From Salegentibacter salarius (lineage in GTDB: Bacteria > Bacteroidota > Bacteroidia > Flavobacteriales > Flavobacteriaceae), in contig NZ_FVZF01000002.1 of NCBI RefSeq assembly GCF_900168265.1, positions 124,001 through 188,000 of the forward strand: a DNA stretch of 64,000 nt, in the 5' to 3' direction. The notes under the pieces were generated by a model that searched no databases, had not been told where the DNA came from, and saw nothing but the letters and a program-made list of their open reading frames with translations. Positions 1-9,436 of this stretch are shown in pieces; position 1 is the first letter of the stretch, and every line of letters starts with the position of its first letter. The position numbers and the translations under genes are program-made.

Positions 1-239
1 TTATAACCAAAAGTGAATTGACCAGCAAATCTATCGGCGTGAATTAATTGCGCTCTCCAATAGGGAAAACGGTTAGGCGCATAAAGTTCTATTTGAATTC
101 CGGTAAGAAAGTATTTCGCACTTACTTCTTCAGATCCAAATGCATCAGGTCTTGTATTGATCTCCTCAAAATCGGAACATCCGGCAAGTAAAAAGACCAA
201 CAACAAGCTTGTGCCAATTGTCTTTAAAATTCCTTTCAT
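1..239 (-). CDS. SusD/RagB-family lipoprotein, 3' part beyond the window
   Basis: The first 79 residues are visible and the gene runs off the left edge. The start is the ATG ending at 239. The N-terminus is a hydrophobic signal ending in the lipobox LAGC, followed by a Ser-Asp-Phe-Glu-Glu stretch and an Asn-Thr-Arg-Pro-Asp segment typical of SusD-like nutrient-binding proteins. These proteins sit on the outer membrane over a SusC channel and bind glycan. It lies 11 nt downstream of the SusC gene on the same strand, the standard SusC-SusD order. Its ligand cannot be read from the fragment; the neighbours suggest N-glycan or mannoside. Confidence 0.9.
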   Translation of the reverse strand, partial: MKGILKTIGTSLLLVFLLAGCSDFEEINTRPDAFGSEEVSAKYFLTGIQIELYAPNRFPYWRAQLIHADRFAGQFTFGY

Positions 240-250
240 AATTATTTTTA

Positions 251-3200
251 TTAAAATTTAATATTAATGTTTAAACCAAGACTACGAATAGTTGGTGCAT
301 TGTTAAGGGAAATACCCTGTCCTGAAAGTCCTGTACCAATAGAAGAATCAGGATCTATATCTTCAGCCTCTTTATATATAAAGAATAAATTTCTACCAAT
401 TAAACCAACAGAGGCAGAAGTTAAACCTATATTACTTATAGACTCCCCTGGTAACCTGTAAGTTAAGGCAAATTCTCTTAATCTCACATTGGTTTGATCA
501 TAAACATAGTTTGAAGTGATACCGGAGTAACTACCCCAATATTGTTGTGCAGTAATCTGAGTATCGTTTGGTTGCCCCGTTTCCTCATTAATTGCATCCA
601 CGACTATTCCTTCATCTCTATATCGCAGGCTTCTTTCAGAAACACCGGCAGCATCAAGATAAGATGAGGTTGCCGAGTAAATTTCTCCTCCAAATCTACC
701 ATCTATAAGAAATCTAAAGTTCCAGTTCTTATAGCTTAAAGTATTGGTAATACCTCCGATTAAGTCTGGTTGGGCATTCCCTAATTTCTCTCTCTCTGTA
801 GAAGCTATTGGGAATCCTTCTGCGTTAACTAATCTTTCCCCATTCTCGTTAGTTTTCCAGGTGGTACCGTATAAATCACCAATTCCTCCTCCTACTTCTG
901 CTCTAACTGATAGACCTCCCAGACTATTCAATACCGTATAATCCAGACCATCAATTAAACTTACCAGTTTATTATTATTTCTGGAGATATTGGCTGAAAT
1001 ATCCCACCTAAAGTTTTTATTTTGTACAGGTACACCGCCAATCATAAGTTCAAAACCGTTGTTTTTTACTTCTCCCACATTTTCTTTGAAGAAACTATAT
1101 CCAGTAGAGAAAGGCACAGGAACGTTGAAGATCATATCATTGGTTACGATTTCATATATAGTGAAATCTCCATACAACCGGTTCTTAAACATATTGAACT
1201 CCACACCAAATTCGGTAGATTTTACACTTTCCGGCCTTAGATCTGGATTTAGTTTTACGCTAGGACCTTCCAAAACAGTTAAACCTAAATAACCCTGTTG
1301 CGGTACACTAAAAGTTTGGTATAACTGATACACTCCAGTATCATTACCCACTTCTGCCCAACTGGCTCTCACTTTAAGCATATCCAGGAAGTCTTTATCT
1401 GGATCTATAAATCGGTTAACCAATAAAGAATAACTTACGGAAGGATAAAAGAAAGACCTATTATCTTCACTTAAAGTTGATGACCAATCGTTTCTGGCGG
1501 TTAAATCTAAATACATAAAATCATCGTAAGAAAAACTAAAAGATCCATACAATGAATTGATCTTTTTAATTCCCAACGGAGTATGTGTACTGGTTTGAAC
1601 ATTAGTATTGTTTAAAAAAGCCCTGGAAGGCAATCTAAATTGATTTCCACTAACACTCATTCCTTCAAAAGTACGTTTTGACAAACTTCCACCCACATTG
1701 GCAACCAGGTTTAATTTTTCTGTAAGGTCTTTATTGGCTGTAAATAAGAAATCACTGTTTATTTCTACGTTCTTACGACTAGAAAAATTCAAGCGACCAT
1801 CATAAAAGAAGTGATGTCCATAATCCTGGATATTCTCTGTTCTAACGTTGGTAACATCTCCCCCAATTCTAATAAAAGCAGAAAGCCAATCATTAAACTC
1901 ATAATTTAATTTTGTAAAACCTAGAAAACGATCTCTACGCTCATCATTGGTATCCTGATTTAGCATCCAATATGGGTTACCAATACTCTTGTTCTGCCCG
2001 GCATAACTTATTGCCCCATATTCGTCAGGAAACATTTCTGGGTTAGGCCATAAAGATGGCTTATATCTTTTTAGATCATCTATAGCAACATTTCTAGGCA
2101 TGGTATAAACATAAGCCATAACACCCTCTGTACCCACATTCACTCTATTTTCAAGTTCCTGAGTAAAATAGGTGGCCTTACTATCTAAAGTTAATTTATC
2201 AGATAAATCTATAACCCCTCTTAAATTAAAGTTGTGGCTATGAAGTTCAGAATTAGGAATAACCGAAGTTGTTTGGTTATTGGTATAAGAGAATCTTACA
2301 CTGTGGTTTTCTCCACCCTGATCCATTGAAATGGTATTAATACTTTTAATTCCATTTTCAAAGAAATCTTCAACATTATCTGGCTGTGCAGTATATGCTC
2401 TCTGCTCTCCCGTATAGTATAATTGTTGAGAACCATCTAAAAGTGGCCCCCAGGAATTAGATCCAAAATTATCTAAATCGGCATAAACAGCACCATTGGT
2501 TCCCTGCCCATATTGGTTTTGGTAATCTGGCAGGAACATAGTTTCTTCTATAGAAACATTTGAATTAACCGATATACCCAACCCGGCACCTCTTGTACCT
2601 TTTTTAGTAGTAATTAATATTACACCACTGGCAGCTCTTGAACCATATAATGCAGCAGCGTTTGGCCCTTTTAATACTGAAATTGATTCAATATCTGCAG
2701 GGTTAATATCTGTAATTCCACCACCGGTAACGGTACTATTATAAATACTACCTCCAGATTCGTTTCCAGATGCATCAATTGGAATACCATCTACTACAAC
2801 CAAAGCCTGGTTGTTTCCGGTTAAGGTGTTATTACCACGAATAGTAATACGAGAACCAGAACCAACTCCACTGGCCTGATTAACTACCAAACCGGCAACT
2901 TTACCTACCAAAGAGCTGGCAACATTATAATCTTTAACTGTATTTACTTCTTCAGAATCTAACTCGGTTACGGAGTAACCAAGTGATTTTTTCTCTCTGG
3001 TTAAGCCCAGAGAAGTAACCACAACCTCATCTAAAGCTTCCGTATCTGGAGCAAGTTCTAAGTTGATTGTAGTCTGACCGTTTACAGGAACTTCCTGTTT
3101 CATAAATCCTACCATAGAAAAGACTAAAGTAGCATCATCTGCAACCTCCAGAGAATAATTTCCGTCAAAATCTGTAGAGGTCCCATTACTGGTTCCTTTT

Positions 3201-3340
3201 TCCAGTACAGTAACTCCCGGTAAAGGCATTCCGTTTTCAGAATCTGTTACTGTTCCGGTTACTGTTTGCTCCTGCGCAATCAAGTTTTGATTAAATGAAA
3301 AAAACATTAATCCAAGCAGGAATAATAATTTTTTACCCAT
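251..3340 (-). CDS. SusC/RagA-family TonB-dependent outer-membrane transporter
   Basis: This 1029-residue protein is a normal-length SusC-like TonB-dependent channel. Residues 1-23 form a signal peptide. Residues ~25-105 are a carboxypeptidase-regulatory-like beta domain (VTGTVTDSENG start). Residues ~115-250 are the plug, with the SusC-type motif SVLKGPNAAALYGSRAASG at ~221-239, and the rest is the 22-strand barrel. It imports oligosaccharides captured by the neighbouring SusD. A 196-nt gap separates it from the upstream GH92 gene, whereas all glycosidase genes upstream are nearly abutting. It may therefore have its own promoter in addition to read-through. Confidence 0.97.
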   Translation of the reverse strand: MGKKLLFLLGLMFFSFNQNLIAQEQTVTGTVTDSENGMPLPGVTVLEKGTSNGTSTDFDGNYSLEVADDATLVFSMVGFMKQEVPVNGQTTINLELAPDTEALDEVVVTSLGLTREKKSLGYSVTELDSEEVNTVKDYNVASSLVGKVAGLVVNQASGVGSGSRITIRGNNTLTGNNQALVVVDGIPIDASGNESGGSIYNSTVTGGGITDINPADIESISVLKGPNAAALYGSRAASGVILITTKKGTRGAGLGISVNSNVSIEETMFLPDYQNQYGQGTNGAVYADLDNFGSNSWGPLLDGSQQLYYTGEQRAYTAQPDNVEDFFENGIKSINTISMDQGGENHSVRFSYTNNQTTSVIPNSELHSHNFNLRGVIDLSDKLTLDSKATYFTQELENRVNVGTEGVMAYVYTMPRNVAIDDLKRYKPSLWPNPEMFPDEYGAISYAGQNKSIGNPYWMLNQDTNDERRDRFLGFTKLNYEFNDWLSAFIRIGGDVTNVRTENIQDYGHHFFYDGRLNFSSRKNVEINSDFLFTANKDLTEKLNLVANVGGSLSKRTFEGMSVSGNQFRLPSRAFLNNTNVQTSTHTPLGIKKINSLYGSFSFSYDDFMYLDLTARNDWSSTLSEDNRSFFYPSVSYSLLVNRFIDPDKDFLDMLKVRASWAEVGNDTGVYQLYQTFSVPQQGYLGLTVLEGPSVKLNPDLRPESVKSTEFGVEFNMFKNRLYGDFTIYEIVTNDMIFNVPVPFSTGYSFFKENVGEVKNNGFELMIGGVPVQNKNFRWDISANISRNNNKLVSLIDGLDYTVLNSLGGLSVRAEVGGGIGDLYGTTWKTNENGERLVNAEGFPIASTEREKLGNAQPDLIGGITNTLSYKNWNFRFLIDGRFGGEIYSATSSYLDAAGVSERSLRYRDEGIVVDAINEETGQPNDTQITAQQYWGSYSGITSNYVYDQTNVRLREFALTYRLPGESISNIGLTSASVGLIGRNLFFIYKEAEDIDPDSSIGTGLSGQGISLNNAPTIRSLGLNINIKF

Positions 3341-3536
3341 GTGTAATTAGTTTTGGTTAGAATTTTACGCCTTTATAGCGCATTTCGATTATAAATTTAA
3401 ATAAATGTTAGAAATGTGTTAACCATTTCAGAAAGTTTTCGACAGATAACAAATTTGAACAGCTAAACAACTAACATAAACGAAAACGTTTAAGCTAAAT
3501 TAATAAGAAGTAATTTATCTTAACTAATTTTTTTAA
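3341..3536 (-). promoter_or_regulatory. Leader region upstream of SusC with an AAACGTTT palindrome
   Basis: This 196-nt AT-rich gap lies between a GH92 gene and SusC. It holds the perfect 8-bp palindrome AAACGTTT at 3484-3491, a core like that of LacI-family operators. No good TAnnTTTG box was found on the minus strand. The assignment as a control region rests on position and is weak. Confidence 0.25.
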
Positions 3537-5774
3537 TTAATTATCAACAGTAATTAAATTTATTTTTTTAGAATTTAGGAAGTCATTATGATTTATGAAG
3601 AAATCTTTTAGGAGAAATGCGGGGGATTTATCGCTATTGCTAGTTTCCTCTGAAGATCGATAATTTATTATAATTGACTCATTATCATAATACTGATCGT
3701 TGAGATTAATCTTTATTTGTTCAAAAGCTGGTTTTGTGAATGTGTAAATAGGTTCTGCAGGAGTTACAGGATAGAATCCCATCATTGAATACACCAACCA
3801 GGCGCTCATAGTACCCGTATCGTCGTTCCCGGGAAGACCAGCCGGACTGTTCTTATAATACTTTTTAATAAGTTCGGTAACTTTTGCTGAAGTTTTATAT
3901 TCACTACCCTCAATATAATTATACAAATAAGGATAAAGAATATCCGGCTCATTTGCCATATCATAATGCCCTGCTTCAAATACTTTATCTAATTTATTTT
4001 CAAAACTTTCGGCGCCTCCCATAATTTTCATTAAACCTTTAATGTCATGAGGCACCATAAATAGATATTGCCAGGCATTACCTTCTATATAACCAACATT
4101 TTTTTCAAAATTAGCTCCCGCGAGAGGGTCAAAAGGCTGATACCATTTTCCACTGCTATATTTTGGCTGTAAAAATCCAGTTTCTGAATTGTAAAGCTTT
4201 TTATAGGAAAAAGCCCGGTCTGAGAAGGTTTTATAATCTTTTTCTTTACCTAAACTTTTTGCTAATTGCGCGATAGCATAATCGGCAATATTATATTCCA
4301 ATGTGGTAGAAACAGGTCCGGGTACACCGCTATCAACTCCTACATAACCGTTATCAACATACTGTTTAAGGCCAGGGCGTAAAGGATTGCTAACTGTATC
4401 AAGCGCACTTTTCAGCATAGCTTTATAAGCTTTCTCTACATCAAAATCGGTTAAACCTCTTAAATAAGTATCAGAAATTACTACAGCTGCGGGATCTCCC
4501 ACCATGGTAAATGTTTCGGTTGAATTTAACTCCCATTTTGGCAGCCACCCATTTTCATCATACATGGCTAACATAGATTTCACCATCTCCAATTGCTCTT
4601 GCGGATATAGCAAACTCATTAATTGATGGTAATTTCTATAGGTATCCCAAAGTGAGAATGTGGTATATCTTGTTCCTTCGGTTTTTCCTGTTTTCCCAGT
4701 GGCAATTTCAGGATACTCTCCATTAAAATCATTTAAAATATTGGGATGAATCTGTGTATGGTATAAAGCCGTGTAGAAAATAGTTTTATCGTCTTCACTT
4801 ACGCCTTCAACTTCTACAACTTTAAGCTTCTTATTCCACGCTTCTTTTGTTTGTTCATACACTTCCTCAAAAGATAAATCCCCAACCTCTTTATCTAAAT
4901 TTTCTCGAGCATTTTCAAGACTCACATAAGAAATACCAATTTTAACTTCTACCTCCTGGGGCTCATTGAAATCATAAGTCATGTAAGCTCCAATACTATC
5001 ACCCATAACTTCCCGAGTAAAACCTTCTTTTATCCGGGTTTTACCATTATACGTCATCCATTGCGCTTCCTCGCCTTCATAATTATAAGGAGTTTTCCAT
5101 ATCCCAAACTCATCTGCCGGTTTTGAAAAATTAGCCACAAAATAAACAGGATAAGCTGCTTCTGCATTATTATAGCAAAAAGAACCCACAGTGCGCATTC
5201 CCTCAATTTCGGTAGGGGAAACAACATGAACCATTGCCCCCTGCTCATTGGTGAGCCCTAAGCCTAAATTCAATAAAATATTAGATTTTCCTGCCGGAAA
5301 GGAATACCTCGAAACACCAACTCTTGTACTTGCCGTAGCTTCTGCCCTTACCTTATATTTATCCAGGTTGGCTGAATAATACCCGGCCTTCGCTGTTTCC
5401 TCAGAATAAGTACTCCCATATTTTAAATGATCTGTTTCCAATTCTCCGGTAGTAGGCATGGTGATAATGACTCCAAGATCAGGGCAACCTACCCCGCTCA
5501 TATTCACGTGTGAAAAACCGGTTAGAAATTTATTTTCATATACGTAAGGATTAGACAGCCACTGGCTATCCTTTTCTAAAGGATTAAGATCTATTCTTCC
5601 CGCAACATTAAACGGGGAAACACTTGCCATCCCACGTGGCGCAATTGCTCCCGGATTAGTAGCTCCATAATTAGAGGTTCCTATAAACGGGTTTACATAA
5701 TCTACCGGAGCTTGTTGTGCTGATATAAATCCAAAAATTAAAAAAGCCAGCAGAGATAAATAAACATTTTTCAT
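3537..5774 (-). CDS. GH92 family alpha-mannosidase (copy a)
   Basis: A 745-residue secreted GH92 enzyme, a family of calcium-dependent exo-alpha-mannosidases that trim N-glycans and yeast mannan. A signal peptide (to about FISAQQ, residue 21) has no lipobox Cys, so the protein is probably periplasmic. The N-terminal beta-sandwich begins VDYVNPFIGT. The (alpha/alpha)6 domain carries SLWDTYRNYH, the ANEPD motif with the presumed acid Glu609, and the GNDDTGTMSAW motif near residue 660 with the acidic residues of the base site. The sequence around Glu609 (MANEPDILYPY) differs from the HGNEPSHH of copies c and d, suggesting another linkage preference. The C-terminal ~60 residues are also divergent. 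It sits 8 nt after copy b. Confidence 0.95.
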   Translation of the reverse strand: MKNVYLSLLAFLIFGFISAQQAPVDYVNPFIGTSNYGATNPGAIAPRGMASVSPFNVAGRIDLNPLEKDSQWLSNPYVYENKFLTGFSHVNMSGVGCPDLGVIITMPTTGELETDHLKYGSTYSEETAKAGYYSANLDKYKVRAEATASTRVGVSRYSFPAGKSNILLNLGLGLTNEQGAMVHVVSPTEIEGMRTVGSFCYNNAEAAYPVYFVANFSKPADEFGIWKTPYNYEGEEAQWMTYNGKTRIKEGFTREVMGDSIGAYMTYDFNEPQEVEVKIGISYVSLENARENLDKEVGDLSFEEVYEQTKEAWNKKLKVVEVEGVSEDDKTIFYTALYHTQIHPNILNDFNGEYPEIATGKTGKTEGTRYTTFSLWDTYRNYHQLMSLLYPQEQLEMVKSMLAMYDENGWLPKWELNSTETFTMVGDPAAVVISDTYLRGLTDFDVEKAYKAMLKSALDTVSNPLRPGLKQYVDNGYVGVDSGVPGPVSTTLEYNIADYAIAQLAKSLGKEKDYKTFSDRAFSYKKLYNSETGFLQPKYSSGKWYQPFDPLAGANFEKNVGYIEGNAWQYLFMVPHDIKGLMKIMGGAESFENKLDKVFEAGHYDMANEPDILYPYLYNYIEGSEYKTSAKVTELIKKYYKNSPAGLPGNDDTGTMSAWLVYSMMGFYPVTPAEPIYTFTKPAFEQIKINLNDQYYDNESIIINYRSSEETSNSDKSPAFLLKDFFINHNDFLNSKKINLITVDN

Positions 5775-5782
5775 AAGTCGAA

Positions 5783-8089
5783 TTATTTAGTATCTGAACT
5801 CAAAGAAAATGGAACTGCCTCTTTGTTAACCCCTCTTTCCTTATTAGGAGTGTTAGTCATTTCAAGTTGAAGTGTACCACCTCGCATCATATCCTCATAA
5901 TTCAGGTAATTCTTGTTCCAATCCTTTCCGTTTAGGGAGGCTGATTCTATATAAAAGTTTTCTTCGGAATTATTCTTAGCTATAATCTTAAATTCATTTC
6001 CATTCTGAAGTTGTAAGGTAGCTTTGTCAAATAGTGGGCTACCAATTACATATTGAGGAGCTCCCGGGGTAACGGGATAAAATCCTAATGAACTAAAAAC
6101 GTACCAGGCAGAAGTTTGACCATTATCTTCATCTCCGGGATATCCATCTGGAGTTGGAGCATAAAGTTTAGTAAGAACTTCTCTAATTCTCTGCTGAGTT
6201 TTCCATGGTTCTCCGGCATAATTATATAAATAAATCATATGCTGAATGGGTTGATTTCCGTGGGCATAATTTCCCATATTCACTATTTGCATTTCCCTGA
6301 TCTCGTGAATGGTAAAACCATAATAGGAATCATCAAATTCGGGAGGCATTTCAAAAACTTCATCTAATTTTCCTGTAAATTCCTCTTCGCCGCCCATAAG
6401 ATCAATAAGTCCTTCAACATCCTGGAACACACTCCAGGTATAATGCAAACTATTCCCTTCTGTAAAGGCATCGCCCCATTTCAATGGATTAAAAGGTTCC
6501 TGAAAAGTTCCGTCTTCATTCTTACCGCGCATGAGATTAGTAGAAGGATCAAATAATTTTTTATAATTATAAGCCTGTCTATAAAAACGGTCTGCAATTT
6601 CTTCTTTCCCCAGGTCTTCTGCCATTTTTGCTATGGTCCAGTCGGCATAAGCGTACTCCAGGGTTCTGGCTGCGTTTTCGTTTATATCTACATCATACGG
6701 GACATAACCCAGTTCGTTGTAATAATTTAAGCCTTCCCGACCAACAGATGCTACCGGACGGCCTTCTTCAATATTGGCATTTTTAAGAATTGCCTCAAAA
6801 AGCACCTCAACATCTTCAGGATATACATTTCCTTTTAAATAGGCATCTGCAATTATAGGCGCCGAATTAGAACCAATCATCACATCTCTATGCCCGGGGC
6901 TCGCCCATTCCGGTAGCCAGCCAGATTCTTTATAGGTATTGGCTAAACCGGCCATTATTTTTTTATTCAGCTCGGGATACATCATATTAAAAAACGGGAA
7001 CACCGCTCTAAACGTGTCCCAGAATCCATTATCGGTAAACATATAGCCTCGTAAAACCTCACCATTATACGGACTGTAATGTACCCGCTCTCCTTCTTTA
7101 TTTATTTCGTAAAACTTCCGCGGAAATAATAAAACCCGGTAAAGACTGGAATAAAAAGTTTCAATATGATCTGTATTATTACCTTCTACCTGAATTCTAC
7201 CAAGCTCCTTATTCCATATTTCTTTAGCATTATTTTTCGCCTCTTTAAAATCACTTTCACCAATTTCTGAATCCAGATTTAGCTGTGCCTGTTCTGGACT
7301 AATAAATGAAGAAGCTACTTTTACATTCACTTCCTCACCCTTTTTGGTTTTAAAACCAATTATAGCTCCTACATGATCGGCCTCTGCGTTATTAGAGTCC
7401 TGCTGAAGTTCCCAACCGTCTTTCCAGGTATGATTAACTTCAAAATCCTTATCAAATTCAGCTACAAAATAATTATGAAAATTCTCCGGCACTCCGCCAT
7501 GATTATTCCTGGCGTATCCAATAATCTTACGTTCTTCAGGAATAATTTTCACCATAGAACCTTTATTAAAAGCATCCAGCACTATATAAGAACTATCTGA
7601 CTCCGGAAAAGTAAATTTAAAATGTGCGGCACGCTCGGTGGGAGCCACCTCTGCCGTCACATCATAATCGGCGAGGTAGACGCTATAATGATGTGGCTTT
7701 GCGGTTTCAGCCTTATGCGAAAACCAGGAGGCCCTTTCTTCTTCCTCAAATTTTAACTGTCCCGTTATCGCCATTAAGGAAAAGGCTGCGTAGTCATTAA
7801 GCCACGGACTTGGTTGATGGGTTTGTTTTATGCCTCGAATTTTATAATCATCGTATTTATAGGCCCAGCCATCGCCCATTTCGGCGGTTTGTGGAGTCCA
7901 GAAATTCATGCCCCAGGGAAGTGCAATGGCCGGATAGGTATTCCCATTAGACAAATCGAAAGTTGAATCTGTTCCCATCAGGGTATTCACATAATCTACA
8001 TAAGAGATTTCGCTTTCCTGCGCATAAGTATTTGCTGAAAAAACAAGCGTAAAAAGCGTACCAAATAATACATTTAATTTCATTCCCAT
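5783..8089 (-). CDS. GH92 family protein with Gln in place of the catalytic acid (copy b)
   Basis: A 768-residue GH92 protein with a signal peptide ending near TYAQ (residue 24). The start is ATG at 8089; a second ATG two codons in is equally possible. The family fold is intact: YVDYVNTLMGTD at the N-terminus, GFWDTFRAVFP in the middle and GDEDNGQTSAWY near the C-terminus. At the position where the other three copies have Glu (…NEP…), this one has HGNQPIQH with Gln613. In GH92 that Glu is the general acid. From family knowledge, a Gln here is found in enzymes that release mannose from Man-1-phospho-6-Man, where the phosphate leaving group needs no protonation. The substrate is therefore inferred to differ from plain alpha-mannosides. 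It lies 3 nt after the GH29 gene. Confidence 0.93.
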   Translation of the reverse strand: MGMKLNVLFGTLFTLVFSANTYAQESEISYVDYVNTLMGTDSTFDLSNGNTYPAIALPWGMNFWTPQTAEMGDGWAYKYDDYKIRGIKQTHQPSPWLNDYAAFSLMAITGQLKFEEEERASWFSHKAETAKPHHYSVYLADYDVTAEVAPTERAAHFKFTFPESDSSYIVLDAFNKGSMVKIIPEERKIIGYARNNHGGVPENFHNYFVAEFDKDFEVNHTWKDGWELQQDSNNAEADHVGAIIGFKTKKGEEVNVKVASSFISPEQAQLNLDSEIGESDFKEAKNNAKEIWNKELGRIQVEGNNTDHIETFYSSLYRVLLFPRKFYEINKEGERVHYSPYNGEVLRGYMFTDNGFWDTFRAVFPFFNMMYPELNKKIMAGLANTYKESGWLPEWASPGHRDVMIGSNSAPIIADAYLKGNVYPEDVEVLFEAILKNANIEEGRPVASVGREGLNYYNELGYVPYDVDINENAARTLEYAYADWTIAKMAEDLGKEEIADRFYRQAYNYKKLFDPSTNLMRGKNEDGTFQEPFNPLKWGDAFTEGNSLHYTWSVFQDVEGLIDLMGGEEEFTGKLDEVFEMPPEFDDSYYGFTIHEIREMQIVNMGNYAHGNQPIQHMIYLYNYAGEPWKTQQRIREVLTKLYAPTPDGYPGDEDNGQTSAWYVFSSLGFYPVTPGAPQYVIGSPLFDKATLQLQNGNEFKIIAKNNSEENFYIESASLNGKDWNKNYLNYEDMMRGGTLQLEMTNTPNKERGVNKEAVPFSLSSDTK

Positions 8090-8092
8090 ATT

Positions 8093-9436
8093 TTAATTTA
8101 ATTCTACGGCATTTCCATGCCCTCTATATAATTCAAGCTCTCCATCAAGTTTTACTTCCAAAACCGTAACATATTTATCTAAACTTGCTTCTGAAGGCAA
8201 TGATATTCTCAAGATTCCGGGGATATTATTCCAGGCGGCACCACCATTTCTTTCAAAATCTAATTCCTCTCTACTTCCCAAAACACGGATAGATTTCACC
8301 TTATTCTGGATACCTTTTAGGGAGATATAATTTTTGGGATCCTGAAGCATAAAAAGGTATAATTTGGTATTGTCTTTATTTAAAGTAGTTGGACCATAAA
8401 AATGCCCATAAGGAAGCCCGGCCTTAGTACCGGAAATAGCATCGTTATTTTTAGCTATCCATTTTCCAAGTTCTTTAAGCCTGTATTCCTGTTCTTGCGG
8501 AATAGTACCATCGGGCTTAGGGCCTATATTCAGCAATAAATTTCCACCGGAACCTATTACCTCGGCAAAAGTTCTAATTATTTGAGAAGCTGGTTTGTAA
8601 TTAGTGTCAGAAGGAAAATACCCCCAATTATCATTCATAGTCATACAAAATTCCCAGGGACCTTCAGGCCTTACCACCGGCACTCCCTGCTCTGGAGTAC
8701 TGTAATCCCCATATTGATTCAGCCGGGAATTAACTATTACGTTTGGATTCCTGGACAATAAAGAATCTTTAAGGCTTTTCGCTCTCCATTCTTCTGCACT
8801 ATGCTCCCAATCTCCATCGAACCAAAATAGATCTGGGTTATAATTATCCTGTAATTCCTTTATCTGGTTTTTATAGAAATACACGAATCTTTCCCAGGCA
8901 GGCCAGTTATTCTGATTCTTCTGTGAATAATTTTTTCGGGTATCAGGTCTTGGAAAAACAACTTTATAATCGGGATGAGACCAATCCGGTAAAGAATAGT
9001 ACAATCCCACTTTAAGGTCGTTTTTTCTCATTGCTTTTACAAGAGGATCAACCAGGTCTTTGTCGGCAGGAGTTTTTTTCGCAACATTAAGTTTGCTTAA
9101 ATTGGTATCCCAAAGTGCAACCCCATCATGATGTTTTGTAGTAAGCACCGCATAATCGGCCCCCACTTCTTTAAATAACTTTGCCCAGGCTTCAGGATCG
9201 TAATTTTTGGCCGTAAATTCTTTAGACTGATCCATGTAATTTTCATAAGAGATCTGCTTATGATATAAAGACCAGGATTCTGTTATTCCATTAACTGCAT
9301 AATACCCCCAATGGATAAATATTCCCAATTTGGCATCTTCAAACCAAGCCATCTTTTCTTTCGCTTTTTGCGAATCTTGCGCAAAACAAAATTGAGTGCA
9401 ACAAAGAAAAATAAGTATTAAGCTTTTTACTCTCAT
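8093..9436 (-). CDS. GH29 alpha-L-fucosidase
   Basis: A 447-residue secreted retaining alpha-L-fucosidase, which removes terminal or core fucose from glycans. A signal peptide ends around CFAQ (residue 20). The GH29 hallmarks are visible: FEDAKLGIFIHWG near residues 31-43, TTKHHDGVALW near 99-109, and FWFDGDWE with the nucleophile Asp207. A short beta-domain follows the TIM barrel. Its start ATG overlaps the stop of the upstream GH20 gene by 1 nt, so the two are translationally coupled. In this operon it most plausibly de-fucosylates N-glycans so that the mannosidases can act. Confidence 0.95.
   Translation of the reverse strand: MRVKSLILIFLCCTQFCFAQDSQKAKEKMAWFEDAKLGIFIHWGYYAVNGITESWSLYHKQISYENYMDQSKEFTAKNYDPEAWAKLFKEVGADYAVLTTKHHDGVALWDTNLSKLNVAKKTPADKDLVDPLVKAMRKNDLKVGLYYSLPDWSHPDYKVVFPRPDTRKNYSQKNQNNWPAWERFVYFYKNQIKELQDNYNPDLFWFDGDWEHSAEEWRAKSLKDSLLSRNPNVIVNSRLNQYGDYSTPEQGVPVVRPEGPWEFCMTMNDNWGYFPSDTNYKPASQIIRTFAEVIGSGGNLLLNIGPKPDGTIPQEQEYRLKELGKWIAKNNDAISGTKAGLPYGHFYGPTTLNKDNTKLYLFMLQDPKNYISLKGIQNKVKSIRVLGSREELDFERNGGAAWNNIPGILRISLPSEASLDKYVTVLEVKLDGELELYRGHGNAVELN

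Noticed and set aside
990..1292. 100-residue plus-strand ORF inside the SusC gene
   Set aside because: It is antisense to well-conserved SusC sequence, has no recognisable domain and no spacing logic, so it is a shadow frame. The same holds for other short ORFs opposite or inside the genes listed.
3537..3760. Possible truncation of GH92 copy a at its C-terminus
   Set aside because: The last residues diverge from the other copies, but a weak match to the usual closing motif (FLLKDFFINHNDF) remains and the total length is normal.
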